Positions 23,775-38,037 of a DNA stretch of 64,000 nucleotides are shown piece by piece; the first letter of the stretch is position 1, and each line of letters begins with the position of its first letter. The translations under genes and the position numbers were made by a program. The stretch comes from Lutraria lutraria. Taxonomy: Eukaryota; Mollusca; Bivalvia; Venerida; Mactridae. The notes beneath the pieces are model-generated. The model was not told the origin of the DNA. It did no database searches and saw only the letters and a program-made list of their open reading frames with translations. The stretch covers positions 24,565,817-24,629,816 of the forward strand of contig OZ026835.1 of assembly GCA_964023205.1 (NCBI GenBank). The letters run 5' to 3'.

Positions 23775-24963
23775 TAGTTTTTAAATAAATGCAATTCGGT
23801 AATGCAAGTACATCAATGTACATGCACCAACATACTATTATACTTACTCACCTAATTATATGTATACTGATTCACCATGTGTCCGACTTACATACATATG
23901 TAACCGTCTATATAATTGATATTAAAACAAATTGTTACTTTAACACACGCGCTGCTTATGGAATTCACAGTAAGATACCTACGTACCATATGCACATTGC
24001 CGCCAACGACAACAACCCAACACGCAATGATAACACTATACAGCAGCCTTGATTGGTACATAGTGCAACATATCAAACTAAAGCCATACGGATGGTTTCG
24101 TTACAGTAACCCCACGTGAAATGCGATTAACAATCGCTATTATTGCAGAAATGAATATTAATTAATGCAAAACGTACACAATGCGCTGTTTCTATTTCAT
24201 TTAAATTGCAAGAAACAAACGCCAAGCGATTGCGGAACTGTTTGAAGCCTGCATAACACTAACGAATGAAAAAAGAAAGAAAAAAAAAGATCCGTGGCCG
24301 GCCTCGAACCCGCCTCAAAAAGTCTGTCTGTCTCGAAAGCTTTCAATGTCCGACGCTTTACCGACTGCGCCATAGCGGCACACTGTCTGACGAGAATCGG
24401 AACATATATATCAAGATTTTTGTGCACGTGTTCGGTTGAGTGGTTTCATATTACTGTAAACTTGGCAAGTTTTACGATATCAGAAATTACTGTAAGAGAC
24501 AAACATAATATATGACAAAAACATCCATTTCCCTTGGTGTCCTTGATGCTCGGTGGGTGCGTTTCCTATACGTAATTGGGTTACTTCCCTTTGTCGATGA
24601 TGCACGTTTATGCGTGTTCGTTACCTTCAGGGTGTGATAAAAATGAGCGCATATTACCAAATATAAATCGACTCGACTGAATGCAATCTAAGAATGTGAA
24701 AACGAAGGAATGACATTTCAATAAAGTCGTCTTCTTACACATACCCATGCTTATATAGTTCCTACCTAGCATGGGGCGTAGTGGGTGTTTGACACAAGAC
24801 GGCCCCCAAATCAGTGGGACAGTTCTCTCCGCATATGCTTACTTACATTCTTAATTTGTTAAGTTCGCAAATATATGAAACACAATTTCAACGCGGTGCC
24901 TGGTCTCCCTCATTCAATTTGGACTTGTTCTGCGATTAATCGGTTCCACTTTTCTCAGACTGA
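23775..24963 (+). repeat. Monomer 21, class B
   Basis: 1189 bp. Counterpart of monomer 9, sharing CACTTTTCTC. Cassette at 24290-24379 (minus). Confidence 0.97.
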
Positions 24964-26151
24964 TAGTTTTTAAATAAATGCAATTCGGTAATGCAAGTAC
25001 ATCAATGTACATACACCAACATACTATTATACTTACTCACCTAATTATATGTATACTGATTCACCATGTGTCCGACTTACATACATATGTAACCGTCTAT
25101 ATAATTGATATTAAAACAAATTGTTACTTTAACACACGCGCTGCTTATGGAATTCACAGTAAGATACCTACGTACCATATGCACATTGCCGCCAACGACA
25201 ACAACCCAACACGCAATGATAACACTATACAACAGCCTTGATTGGTACATAGTGCAACATATCAAACTAAAGCCATACGGCTGGTTTCGTTACAGTAACC
25301 CCACGTGAAATGCGATTAACAATCGCTATTATTGCAGAAATGAATATTAATTAATGCAAAACGTACACAATGCGCTGTTTCTATTTCATTTAAATTGCAA
25401 GAAACAAACGCCAAGCGATTGCGGAACTGTTTGAAGCCTGCATAACACTAACGAATGAAAAAAGAAAGAAAAAAAAGATCCGTGGCCGGCCTCGAACCCG
25501 CCACAAAAAGTCTGTCTGTCTCGAAAGCTTTCAATGTCCGACGCTTTACCGACTGCGCCATAGCGGCACACTGTCTGACGAGAATCGGAACATATATATC
25601 AAGATTTTTGTGCACGTGTTCGGTTGAGTGGTTTCATATTACTGGAAACTTGGCAAGTTTTACGATATCAGAAATTACTGTAAGAGACAAACATAATATA
25701 TGACAAAAACATCCATTTCCCTTGGTGTCCTTGATGCTCGGTGGGTGCGTTTCCTATACGTAATTGGGTTACTTCCCTTTGTCGGTGATGCACGTTTATG
25801 CGTGTTCGTTACCTTCAGGGTGTGATAAAAATGAGCGCATATTACCAAATATAAATCGACTCGACTGAATGCAATCTAAGAATGTGAAAACGAAGGAATG
25901 ACATTTCAATAAAGTCGTCTTCTTACACATACCCATGCTTATATAGTTCCTACCTAGCATGGGGCGTAGTGGGTGTTTGACACAAGACGGCCCCCAAATC
26001 AGTGGGACAGTTCTCTCCGCATATGCTTACTTACATTCTTAATGTGTTAAGTTCGCAAATATATGAAACACAATTTCAACGCGGTGCCTGGTCTCCCTCA
26101 TTCAATTTGGAATTGTTCTGCTATTAATCGGTTCCACTATTCTCAGACTGA
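24964..26151 (+). repeat. Monomer 22, class A
   Basis: 1188 bp. Counterpart of monomer 10 with the same three private markers. Cassette at 25478-25567 (minus). Confidence 0.97.
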
Positions 26152-27339
26152 TAGTTTTTAAATAAATGCAATTCGGTAATGCAAGTACATCAATGTACAT
26201 GCACCAACATACTATTATACTTACTCACCTAATTATATGTATACTGATTCACCATGTGTCCGACTTACATACATATGTAACCGTCTATATAATTGATATT
26301 AAAACAAATTGTTACTTTAACACACGCGCTGCTTATGGAATTCACAGTAAGATACCTACGTACCATATGCACATTGCCGCCAACGACAACAACCCAACAC
26401 GCAATGATAACACTATACAGCAGCCTTGATTGGTACATAGTGCAACATATCAAACTAAAGCCATACGGATGGTTTCGTTACAGTAACCCCACGTGAAATG
26501 CGATTAACAATCGCTATTAATGCAGAAATGAATATTAATTAATGCAAAACGTACACAATGCGCTGTTTCTATTTCATTTAAATTGCAAGAAACAAACGCC
26601 AAGCGATTGCGGAACTGTTTGAAGCCTGCATAACACTAACGAATGAAAAAAGAAAGAAAAAAAAGATCCGTGGCCGGCCTCGAACCCGCCTCAAAAAGTC
26701 TGTCTGTCTCGAAAGCTTTCAATGCCCGACGCTTTACCGACTGCGCCATAGCGGCACACTGTCTGACGAGAATCGGAACATATATATCAAGATTTTTGTG
26801 CACGTGTTCGGTTGAGTGGTTTCATATTACTGTAAACTTGGCAAGTTTTACGATATCAGAAATTACTGTAAGAGACAAACATAATATATGACAAAAACAT
26901 CCATTTCCCTTGGTGTCCTTGATGCTCGGTGGGTGCGTTTCCTATACGTAATTGGGTTACTTCCCTTTGTCGGTGATGCACGTTTATGCGTGTTCGTTAC
27001 CTTCAGGGTGTGATAAAAATGAGCGCATATTACCAAATATAAATCGACTCGACTGAATGCAATCTAAGAATGTGAAAACGAAGGAATGACATTTCAATAA
27101 AGTCGTCTTCTTACACATACCCATGCTTATATAGTTCCTACCTAGCATGGGGCGTAGTGGGTGTTTGACACAAGACGGCCCCCAAATCAGTGGGACAGTT
27201 CTCTCCGCATATGCTTACTTACATTCTTAATGTGTTAAGTTCGCAAATATATGAAACACAATTTCAACGCGGTGCCTGGTCTCCCTCATTCAATTTGGAA
27301 TTGTTCTGCTATTAATCGGTTCCACTATTCTCAGACTGA
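26152..27339 (+). repeat. Monomer 23, B/A mosaic
   Basis: 1188 bp. Like monomer 8 (369A, AATGCCCGAC, class-A tail) but with 822G. Cassette at 26666-26755 (minus). Confidence 0.96.
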
Positions 27340-28528
27340 TAGTTTTTAAATAAATGCAATTCGGTAATGCAAGTACATCAATGTACATGCACCAACATAC
27401 TATTATACTTACTCACCTAATTATATGTATACTGATTCACCATGTGTCCGACTTACATACATATGTAACCGTCTATATAATTGATATTAAAACAAATTGT
27501 TACTTTAACACACGCGCTGCTTATGGGATTCACAGTAAGATACCTACGTACCATATGCACATTGCCGCCAACGACAACAACCCAACACGCAATGATAACA
27601 CTATACAACAGCCTTGATTGGTACATAGTGCAACATATCAAACTAAAGCCATACGGCTGGTTTCGTTACAGTAACCCCACGTGAAATGCGATTAACAATC
27701 GCTATTATTGCAGAAATGAATATTAATTAATGCAAAACGTACACAATGCGCTGTTTCTATTTCATTTAAATTGCAAGAAACAAACGCCAAGCGATTGCGG
27801 AACAGTTTGAAGCCTGCATAACACTAACGAATGAAAAAAGAAAAAAAAAAAAAGATCCGTGGCCGGCCTCGAACCCGCCACAAAAAGTCTGTTTGTCTCG
27901 AAAGCTTTCAATGTCCGACGCTTTACCGACTGCGCCATAGTGGCACACTGTCTGACGAGAATCGGAACATATATATCAAGATTTTTGTGCACGTGTTCGG
28001 TTGAGTGGTTTCATATTACTGTAAACTTGGCAAGTTTTAAGATATCAGAAATTACTGTAAGAGACAAACATAATATATGACAAAAACATCCATTTCCCTT
28101 GGTGTCCTTGATGCTCGGTGGGTGCGTTTCCTATACGTAATTGGGTTACTTCCCTTTGTCGATGATGCACGTTTATGCGTGTTCGTTACCTTCAGGGTGT
28201 GATAAAAATGAGCGCATATTACTAAATATAAATCGACTCGACTGAATGCAATCTAAGAATGTGAAAACGAAGGAATGACATTTCAATAAAGTCGTCTTCT
28301 TACACATACCCATGCTTATATAGTTCCTACCTAGCATGGGGCGTAGTGGGTGTTTGACACAAGACGGCCCCCAAATCAGTGGGACAGTTCTCTCCGCACA
28401 TGCTTACTTACATTCTTAATTTGTTAAGTTCGCAAATATATGAAACACAATTTCAACGCGGTGCCTGGTCTCCCTCATTCAATTTGGACTTGTTCTGCGA
28501 TTAATCGGTTCCACTATTCTCAGACTGA
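27340..28528 (+). repeat. Monomer 24, class C
   Basis: 1189 bp. ATGGGATTC, ATACAACAG, GTTTGTC, TACTAAAT and CGCACATGC. A G-to-A change merges the purine tract into a 13-A run at 27841-27853. Cassette at 27855-27944 (minus). Confidence 0.97.
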
Positions 28529-29717
28529 TAGTTTTTAAATAAATGCAATTCGGTAATGCAAGTACATCAATGTACATGCACCAACATACTATTATACTTA
28601 CTCACCTAATTATATGTATACTGATTCACCATGTGTCCGACTTACATACATATGTAACCGTCTATATAATTGATATTAAAACAAATTGTTACTTTAACAC
28701 ACGCGCTGCTTATGGAATTCACAGTAAGATACCTACGTACCATATGCACATTGCCGCCAACGACAACAACCCAACACGCAATGATAACACTATACAGCAG
28801 CCTTGATTGGTACATAGTGCAACATACCAAACTAAAGCCATACGGCTGGTTTCGTTACAGTAACCCCACGTGAAATGCGATTGACAATCGCTATTATTGC
28901 AGAAATGAATATTAATTAATGCAAAACGTACACAATGCGCTGTTTCTATTTCATTTAAATTGCAAGAAACAAACGCCAAGCGATTGCGGAACAGTTTGAA
29001 GCCTGCATAACACTAACGAATGAAAAAAGAAAGAAAAAAAAAGATCCGTGGCCGGCCTCGAACCCGCCACAAAAAGTCTGTCTGTCTCGAAAGCTTTCAA
29101 TGTCCGACGCTTTACCGACTGCGCCATAGTGGCACACTGTCTGACGAGAATCGGAACATATAAATCTAGATTTTTGTGCACGTGTTCGGTTGAGTGGTTT
29201 CATATTACTGTAAACTTGGCAAGTTTTACGATATCAGAAATTACTGTAAGAGACAAACATAATATATGACAAAAACATCCATTTCCCTTGGTGTCCTTGA
29301 TGCTCGGTGGGTGCGTTTCCTATACGTAATTGGGTTACTTCCCTTTGTCGATGATGCACGTTTATGCGTGTTCGTTACCTTCAGGGTGTGATAAAAATGA
29401 GCGCATATTACCAAATATAAATCGACTCGACTGAATGCAATCTAAGAATGTGAAAACGAAGGAATGACATTTCAATAAAGTCGTCTTCTTACACATACCC
29501 ATGCTTATATAGTTCCTACCTAGCATGGGGCGTAGTGGGTGTTTGACACAAGACGGCCCCCAAATCAGTGGGACAGTTCTCCCCGCATATGCTTATTTAC
29601 ATTCTTAATTTGTTAAGTTCGCAAATATATGAAACACAATTTCAACGCGGTGCCTGGTCTCCCTCATTCAATTTAGAATTGTTCTGCGATTAATCGGTTC
29701 CACTATTCTCAGACTGA
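28529..29717 (+). repeat. Monomer 25, C-front mosaic
   Basis: 1189 bp. ACATACCAAAC, GATTGACAATC, TATAAATCTAGA (replaces TATATATCAAGA), 700C, CTCCCCGC, CTTATTTAC and TTTAGAATTG. Its tail matches monomer 11. Cassette at 29044-29133 (minus). Confidence 0.96.
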
Positions 29718-30905
29718 TAGTTTTTAAATAAATGCAATTCGGTAATGCAAGTACATCAATGTACATGCACCAACATACTATTATACTTACTCACCTAATT
29801 ATATGTATACTGATTCACCATGTGTCCGACTTACATACATATGTAACCGTCTATATAATTGATATTAAAACAAATTGTTACTTTAACACACGCGCTGCTT
29901 ATGGAATTCACAGTAAGATACCTACGTACCATATGCACATTGCCGCCAACGACAAAAACCCAACACGTAATGATAACACTATACAGCAGCCTTGGTTGGT
30001 ACATAGTGCAACATATCAAACTAAAGCCATACGGCTGGTTTCGTTACAGTAACCCCACGTGAAATGCGATTAACAATCGCTATTATTGCAGAAATGATTA
30101 TTAATTAATGCAAAACGTACACAATGCGCTGTTTCTATTTCATTTAAATTGCAAGAAACAAACGCCAAGCGATTGCGGAACTGTTTGAAGCCTGCATAAC
30201 ACTAACGAATGAAAAAAGAAAGAAAAAAAAGATCCGTGGCCGGCCTCGAACCCGCCACAAAAAGTCTGTCTGTCTCGAAAGCTTTCAATGTCCGACGCTT
30301 TACCGACTGCGCCATAGCGGCACACTGTCTGACGAGAATCGGAACATATATATCAAGATTTTTGTGCACGTGTTCGGTTGAGTGGTTTCATATTACTGTA
30401 AACTTGGCAAGTTTTACGATATCAGAAATTACTGTAAGAGACAAACATAATATATGACAAAAACATCCATTTCCCTTGGTGTCCTTGATGCTCGGTGGGT
30501 GCGTTTCCTATACGTAATTGGGTTACTTCCCTTTGTCGATGATGCACGTTTATGCGTGTTCGTTACCTTCAGGGTGTGATAAAAATGAGCGCATATTACC
30601 AAATATAAATCGACTCGACTGAATGCAATCTAAGAATGTGAAAACGAAGGAATGACATTTCAATAAAGTCGTCTTCTTACACATACCCATGCTTATATAG
30701 TTCCTACCTAGCATGGGGCGTAGTGGATGTTTGACACAAGACGGCCCCCAAATCAGTGGGACAGTTCTCTCCGCATATGCTTACTTACATTCTTAATTTG
30801 TTAAGTTCGCAAATATATGAAACACAATTTCAACGCGATGCCTGGTCTCCCTCATTCAATTTGGAATTGTTCTGCGATTAATCGGTTCCACTATTCTCAG
30901 AATGA
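29718..30905 (+). repeat. Monomer 26, class D
   Basis: 1188 bp. Counterpart of monomer 13. Cassette at 30232-30321 (minus). Confidence 0.97.
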
Positions 30906-32093
30906 TAGTTTTTAAATAAATGCAATTCGGTAATGCAAGTACATCAATGTACATGCACCAACATACTATTATACTTACTCACCTAATTATATGTATACTG
31001 ATTCACCATGTGTCCGACTTACATACATATGTAACCGTCTATATAATTGATATTAAAACAAATTGTTACTTTAATACACGCGCTGCTTATGGAATTCACA
31101 GTAAGATACCTACGTACCATATGCACATTGCCGCCAACGACAACAACCCAACACGCAATGATAACACTATACAGCAGCCTTGATTGGTACATAGTGCAAC
31201 ATATCAAACTAAAGCCATACGGCTTGTTTCGTTACAGTAACCCCACGTGAAATGCGATTAACAATCGCTATTATTGCAGAAATGAATATTAATTAATGCA
31301 AAACGTACACAATGCGCTGTTTCTATTTCATTTAAATTGCAAGAAACAAACGCCAAGCGATTGCGGAACTGTTTGAAGCCTGCATAACACTAACGAATGA
31401 AAAAAGAAAGAAAAAAAAGCTCCGTGGCCGGCCTCGAACCCGCCACAAAAAGTCTGTCTGTCTCGAAAGCTTTCAATGTCCGACGCTTTACCGACTGCGC
31501 CATAGCGGCACACTGTCTGACGAGAATCGGAACATATATATCAAGATTTTTGTGCACGTGTTCGGTTGAGTGGTTTCATATTACTGTAAACTTGGCAAGT
31601 TTTACGATATCAGAAATTACTGTAAGAGACAAACATAATATATGACAAAAACATCCATTTCCCTTGGTGTCCTTGATGCTCGGTGGGTGCGTTTCCTATA
31701 CGTAATTGGGTTACTTCCCTTTGTCGGTGATGCACGTTTATGCGTGTTCGTTACCTTCAGGGTGTGATAAAAATGAGCGCATATTACCAAATATAAATCG
31801 ACTCGACTGAATGCAATCTAAGAATGTGAAAACGAAGGAATGACATTTCAATAAAGTCGTCTTCTTACACATACCCATGCTTATATAGTTCCTACCTAGC
31901 ATGGGGCGTAGTGGGTGTTTGACACAAGACGGCCCCCAAATCAGTGGGACAGTTCTCTCCGCATATGCTTACTTACATTCTTAATGTGTTAAGTTCGCAA
32001 ATATATGAAACACAATTTCAACGCGGTGCCTGGTCTCCCTCATTCAATTTGGAATTGTTCTGCTATTAATCGGTTCCACTATTCTCAGACTGA
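30906..32093 (+). repeat. Monomer 27, class A
   Basis: 1188 bp. 170T, with CGGCTTGTTTCG shared only with monomer 30. Cassette at 31420-31509 (minus). Confidence 0.97.
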
Positions 32094-33282
32094 TAGTTTT
32101 TAAATAAATGCAATTCGGTAAAGCAAGTACATCAATGTACATGCACCAACATACTATTATACTTACTCACCTAATTATATGTATACTGATTCACCATGTG
32201 TCCGACTTACATACATATGTAACCGTCTATATAATTGATATTAAAACAAATTGTTACTTTAACACACGCGCTGCTTATGGAATTCACAGTAAGATACCTA
32301 CGTACCATATGCACATTGCCGCCAACGACAACAACCCAACACGCAATGATAACACTATACAGCAGCCTTGATTGGTACATAGTGCAACATATCAAACTAA
32401 AGCCATACGGATGGTTTCGTTACAGTAACCCCACGTGAAATGCGATTAACAATCGCTATTATTGCAGAAATGAATATTAATTAATGCAAAACGTACACAA
32501 TGCGCTGTTTCTATTTCATTTAAATTGCAAGAAACAAACGCCAAGCGATTGCGGAACTGTTTGAAGCCTGCATAACACTAACGAATGAAAAAAGAAAGAA
32601 AAAAAAAGCTCCGTGGCCGGCCTCGAACCCGCCTCAAAAAGTCTGTCTGTCTCGAAAGCTTTCAATGTCCGACGCTTTACCGACTGCGCCATAGCGGCAC
32701 ACTGTCTGACGAGAATCGGAACATATATATCAAGATTTTTGGGCACGTGTTCGGTTGAGTGGTTTCATATTACTGTAAACTTGGCAAGTTTTACGATATC
32801 AGAAATTACTGTAAGAGACAAACATAATATATGACAAAAACATCCATTTCCCTTGGTGTCCTTGATGCTCGGTGGGTGCGTTTCCTATACGTAATTGGGT
32901 TACTTCCCTTTGTCGATGATGCACGTTTATGCGTGTTCGTTACCTTCAGGGTGTGATACAAATGAGCGCATATTACCAAATATAAATCGACTCGACTGAA
33001 TGCAATCTAAGAATGTGAAAACGAAGGAATGACATTTCAATAAAGTCGTCTTCTTACACATACCCATGCTTATATAGTTCCTACCTAGCATGGGGCGTAG
33101 TGGGTGTTTGACACAAGACGGCCCCCAAATCAGTGGGACAGTTCTCTCCGCATATGCTTACTGACATTCTTAATTTGTTAAGTTCGCAAATATATGAAAC
33201 ACAATTTCAACGCGGTGCCTGGTCTCCCTCATTCAATTTGGAATTGTTCTGCGATTAATCGGTTCCACTATTCTCAGACTGA
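32094..33282 (+). repeat. Monomer 28, class B
   Basis: 1189 bp. GGTAAAGCAAG, GCTCCG (unusual for B), GATACAAATG and CTTACTGACATT. Cassette at 32609-32698 (minus). Confidence 0.97.
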
Positions 33283-34471
33283 TAGTTTTTAAATAAATGC
33301 AATTCGGTAATGCAAGTACATCAATGTACATGCACCAACATACTATTATACTTACTCACCTAATTATATGTATACTGATTCACCATGTGTCTGACTTACA
33401 TACATATGTAACCGTCTATATAATTGATATTAAAACAAATTGTTACTTTAACACACGCGCTGCTTATGGAATTCACAGTAAGATACCTACGTACCATATG
33501 CACATTGCCGCCAACGACAACAACCCAACACGCAATGATAACACTATACAGAAGCCTTGATTGGTACATAGTGCAACATATCAAACTAAAGCCATACGGC
33601 TGGTTTCGTTACAGTAACCCCACGTGAAATGCGATTAACAATCGCTATTATTGCAGAAATGAATATTAATTAATGAAAAACGTACACAATGCGCTGTTTC
33701 TATTTCATTTAAATTGCAAGAAACAAACGCCAAGCGATTGCGGAACAGTTTGAAGCCTGCATTACACTAACGAATGAAAAAAGAAAGAAAAAAAAAGACC
33801 CGTGGCCGGCCTCGAACCCGCCACAAAAAGTCTGTATGTCTCGAAAGCTTTCAATGTCCGACGCTTTACCGACTGCGCCATAGTGGCACACTGTCTGACG
33901 AGAATCGGAACATATATATCAAGATTTTTGTGCACGTGTTCGGTTGAGCGGTTTCATATTACTGTAAACTTGGCAAGTTTTAAAATATCAGAAATTACTG
34001 TAAGAGACAAACATAATATATGACAAAAACATCCATTTCCCTTGGTGTCCTTGATGCTCGGTGGGTGCGTTTCCTTTACGTAATTGGGTTACTTCCCTTT
34101 GTCGATGATGCACGTTTATGCGTGTTCGTTACCTTCAGGGTGTGATAAAAATGAGCGCATATTACCAAATATAAATCGACTCGACTGAATGCAATCTAAG
34201 AATGTGAAAACGAAGGAATGACATTTCAATAAAGTCGTCTTCTTACACATACCCATGCTTATATAGTTCCTACCTAGCATGGGGCGTAGTGGATGTTTGA
34301 CACAAGACGGCCCCCAAATCAGTGGGACAGTTCTCTCCGCATATGCTTACTTACATTCTTAATTTGTTAAGTTCGCAAATATATGAAACACAATTTCAAC
34401 GCGATGCCTGGTCTCCCTCATTCAATTTGGAATTGTTCTGCGATTAATCGGTTCCACTATTCTCAGAATGA
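33283..34471 (+). repeat. Monomer 29, C-front/D-tail mosaic
   Basis: 1189 bp. C front with GTGTCTGAC, CAGAAGCC, AATGAAAAACG, GCATTACAC and GACCCG; D tail with GTGGATG, CGCGATGCC and CAGAATGAT. The switch lies between about 33985 and 34293. Cassette at 33798-33887 (minus). Confidence 0.97.
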
Positions 34472-35659
34472 TAGTTTTTAAATAAATGCAATTCGGTAAT
34501 GCAAGTACATCAATGTACATGCACCAACATACTATTATACTTACTCACCTAATTATATGTATACTGATTCACCATGTGTCCGACTTACATACATATGTAA
34601 CCGTCTATATAATTGATATTAAAACAAATTGTTACTTTAATACACGCGCTGCTTATGGAATTCACAGTAAGATACCTACGTACCATATGCACATTGCCGC
34701 CAACGACAACAACCCAACACGCAATGATAACACTATACAGCAGCCTTGATTGGTACATAGTGCAACATATCAAACTAAAGCCATACGGCTTGTTTCGTTA
34801 CAGTAACCCCACGTGAAATGCGATTAACAATCGCTATTATTGCAGAAATGAATATTAATTAATGCAAAACGTACACAATGCGCTGTTTCTATTTCATTTA
34901 AATTGCAAGAAACAAACGCCAAGCGATTGCGGAACTGTTTGAAGCCTGCATAACACTAACGAATGAAAAAAGAAAGAAAAAAAAGCTCCGTGGCCGGCCT
35001 CGAACCCGCCACAAAAAGTCTGTCTGTCTCGAAAGCTTTCAATGTCCGACGCTTTACCGACTGCGCCATAGCGGCACACTGTCTGACGAGAATCGGAACA
35101 TATATATCAAGATTTTTGTGCACGTGTTCGGTTGAGTGGTTTCATATTACTGTAAACTTGGCAAGTTTTACGATATCAGAAATTACTGTAAGAGACAAAC
35201 ATAATATATGACAAAAACATCCATTTCCCTTGGTGTCCTTGATGCTCGGTGGGTGCGTTTCCTATACGTAATTGGGTTACTTCCCTTTGTCGGTGATGCA
35301 CGTTTATGCGTGTTCGTTACCTTCAGGGTGTGATAAAAATGAGCGCATATTACCAAATATAAATCGACTCGACTGAATGCAATCTAAGAATGTGAAAACG
35401 AAGGAATGACATTTCAATAAAGTCGTCTTCTTACACATACCCATGTTTATATAGTTCCTACCTAGCATGGGGCGTAGTGGGTGTTTGACACAAGACGGCC
35501 CCCAAATCAGTGGGACAGTTCTCTCCGCATATGCTTACTTACATTCTTAATGTGTTAAGTTCGCAAATATATGAAACACAATTTCAACGCGGTGCCTGGT
35601 CTCCCTCATTCAATTTGGAATTGTTCTGCTATTAATCGGTTCCACTATTCTCAGACTGA
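34472..35659 (+). repeat. Monomer 30, class A
   Basis: 1188 bp. Copy of monomer 27, with CCCATGTTTATA breaking one hairpin pair. Cassette at 34986-35075 (minus). Confidence 0.97.
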
Positions 35660-36848
35660 TAGTTTTTAAATAAATGCAATTCGGTAAAGCAAGTACATCA
35701 ATGTACATGCACCAACATACTATTATACTTACTCACCTAATTATATGTATACTGATTCACCATGTGTCCGACTTACATACATATGTAACCGTCTATATAA
35801 TTGATATTAAAACAAATTGTTACTTTAACACACGCGCTGCTTATGGAATTCACAGTAAGATACCTACGTACCATATGCACATTGCCGCCAACGACAACAA
35901 CCCAACACGCAATGATAACACTATACAGCAGCCTTGATTGGTACATAGTGCAACATATCAAACTAAAGCCATACGGATGGTTTCGTTACAGTAACCCCAC
36001 GTGAAATGCGATTAACAATCGCTATTATTGCAGAAATGAATATTAATTAATGCAAAACGTACACAATGCGCTGTTTCTATTTCATTTAAATTGCAAGAAA
36101 CAAACGCCAAGCGATTGCGGAACTGTTTGAAGCCTGCATAACACTAACGAATGAAAAAAGAAAGAAAAAAAAAGATCCGTGGCCGGCCTCGAACCCGCCT
36201 CAAAAAGTCTGTCTGTCTCGAAAGCTTTCAATGTCCGACGCTTTACCGACTGCGCCATAGCGGCACACTGTCTGACGAGAATCGGAACATATATATCAAG
36301 ATTTTTGGGCACGTGTTCGGTTGAGTGGTTTCATATTACTGTAAACTTGGCAAGTTTTACGATATCAGAAATTACTGTAAGAGACAAACATAATATATGA
36401 CAAAAACATCCATTTCCCTTGGTGTCCTTGATGCTCGGTGGGTGCGTTTCCTATACGTAATTGGGTTACTTCCCTTTGTCGATGATGCACGTTTATGCGT
36501 GTTCGTTACCTTCAGGGTGTGATACAAATGAGCGCATATTACCAAATATAAATCGACTCGACTGAATGCAATCTAAGAATGTGAAAACGAAGGAATGACA
36601 TTTCAATAAAGTCGTCTTCTTACACATACCCATGCTTATATAGTTCCTACCTAGCATGGGGCGTAGTGGGTGTTTGACACAAGACGGCCCCCAAATCAGT
36701 GGGACAGTTCTCTCCGCATATGCTTACTGACATTCTTAATTTGTTAAGTTCGCAAATATATGAAACACAATTTCAACGCGGTGCCTGGTCTCCCTCATTC
36801 AATTTGGAATTGTTCTGCGATTAATCGGTTCCACTATTCTCAGACTGA
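35660..36848 (+). repeat. Monomer 31, class B
   Basis: 1189 bp. Copy of monomer 28 but with GATCCG. Cassette at 36175-36264 (minus). Confidence 0.97.
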
Positions 36849-38037
36849 TAGTTTTTAAATAAATGCAATTCGGTAATGCAAGTACATCAATGTACATGCA
36901 CCAACATACTATTATACTTACTCACCTAATTATATGTATACTGATTCACCATGTGTCTGACTTACATACATATGTAACCGTCTATATAATTGATATTAAA
37001 ACAAATTGTTACTTTAACACACGCGCTGCTTATGGAATTCACAGTAAGATACCTACGTACCATATGCACATTGCCGCCAACGACAACAACCCAACACGCA
37101 ATGATAACACTATACAGAAGCCTTGATTGGTACATAGTGCAACATATCAAACTAAAGCCATACGGCTGGTTTCGTTATAGTAACCCCACGTGAAATGCGA
37201 TTAACAATCGCTATTATTGCAGAAATGAATATTAATTAATGAAAAACGTACACAATGCGCTGTTTCTATTTCATTTAAATTGCAAGAAACAAACGCCAAG
37301 CGATTGCGGAACAGTTTGAAGCCTGCATTACACTAACGAATGAAAAAAGAAAGAAAAAAAAAGACCCGTGGCCGGCCTCGAACCCGCCACAAAAAGTCTG
37401 TATGTCTCGAAAGCTTTCAATGTCCGACGCTTTACCGACTGCGCCATAGTGGCACACTGTCTGACGAGAATCGGAACATATATATCAAGATTTTTGTGCA
37501 CGTGTTCGGTTGAGCGGTTTCATATTACTGTAAACTTGGCAAGTTTTAAGATATCAGAAATTACTGTAAGAGACAAACATAATATATGACAAAAACATCC
37601 ATTTCCCTTGGTGTCCTTGATGCTCGGTGGGTGCGTTTCCTATACGTAATTGGGTTACTTCCCTTTGTCGATGATGCACGTTTATGCGTGTTCGTTACCT
37701 TCAGGGTGTGATAAAAATGAGCGCATATTACCAAATATAAATCGACTCGACTGAATGCAATCTAAGAATGTGAAAACGAAGGAATGACATTTCAATAAAG
37801 TCGTCTTCTTACACATACCCATGCTTATATAGTTCCTACCTAGCATGGGGCGTAGTGGGTGTTTGACACAAGACGGCCCCCAAATCAGTGGGACAGTTCT
37901 CTCCGCATATGCTTACTTACATTCTTAATTTGTTAAGTTCGCAAATATATGAAACACAATTTCAACGCGGTGCCTGGTCTCCCTCATTCAATTTGGACTT
38001 GTTCTGCGATTAATCGGTTCCACTATTCTCAGACTGA
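36849..38037 (+). repeat. Monomer 32, class C
   Basis: 1189 bp. Copy of monomer 29 in the front, with a normal C tail (GGACTTG). GTTATAGTAAC is its own. Cassette at 37364-37453 (minus). Confidence 0.97.

Larger units (their letters stand above)
30906..38037 (+). repeat. Duplicated A-B-C trimer (3566 bp twice)
   Basis: Copies at 30906, 32094 and 33283 are repeated at 34472, 35660 and 36849. Both A copies carry CGGCTTGTTTCG and 170T. Both B copies carry GGTAAAGCAAG, GATACAAATG and CTTACTGACATT. Both C copies carry GTGTCTGAC, CAGAAGCC, GCATTACAC, GACCCG and GTATGTC. Confidence 0.9.
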
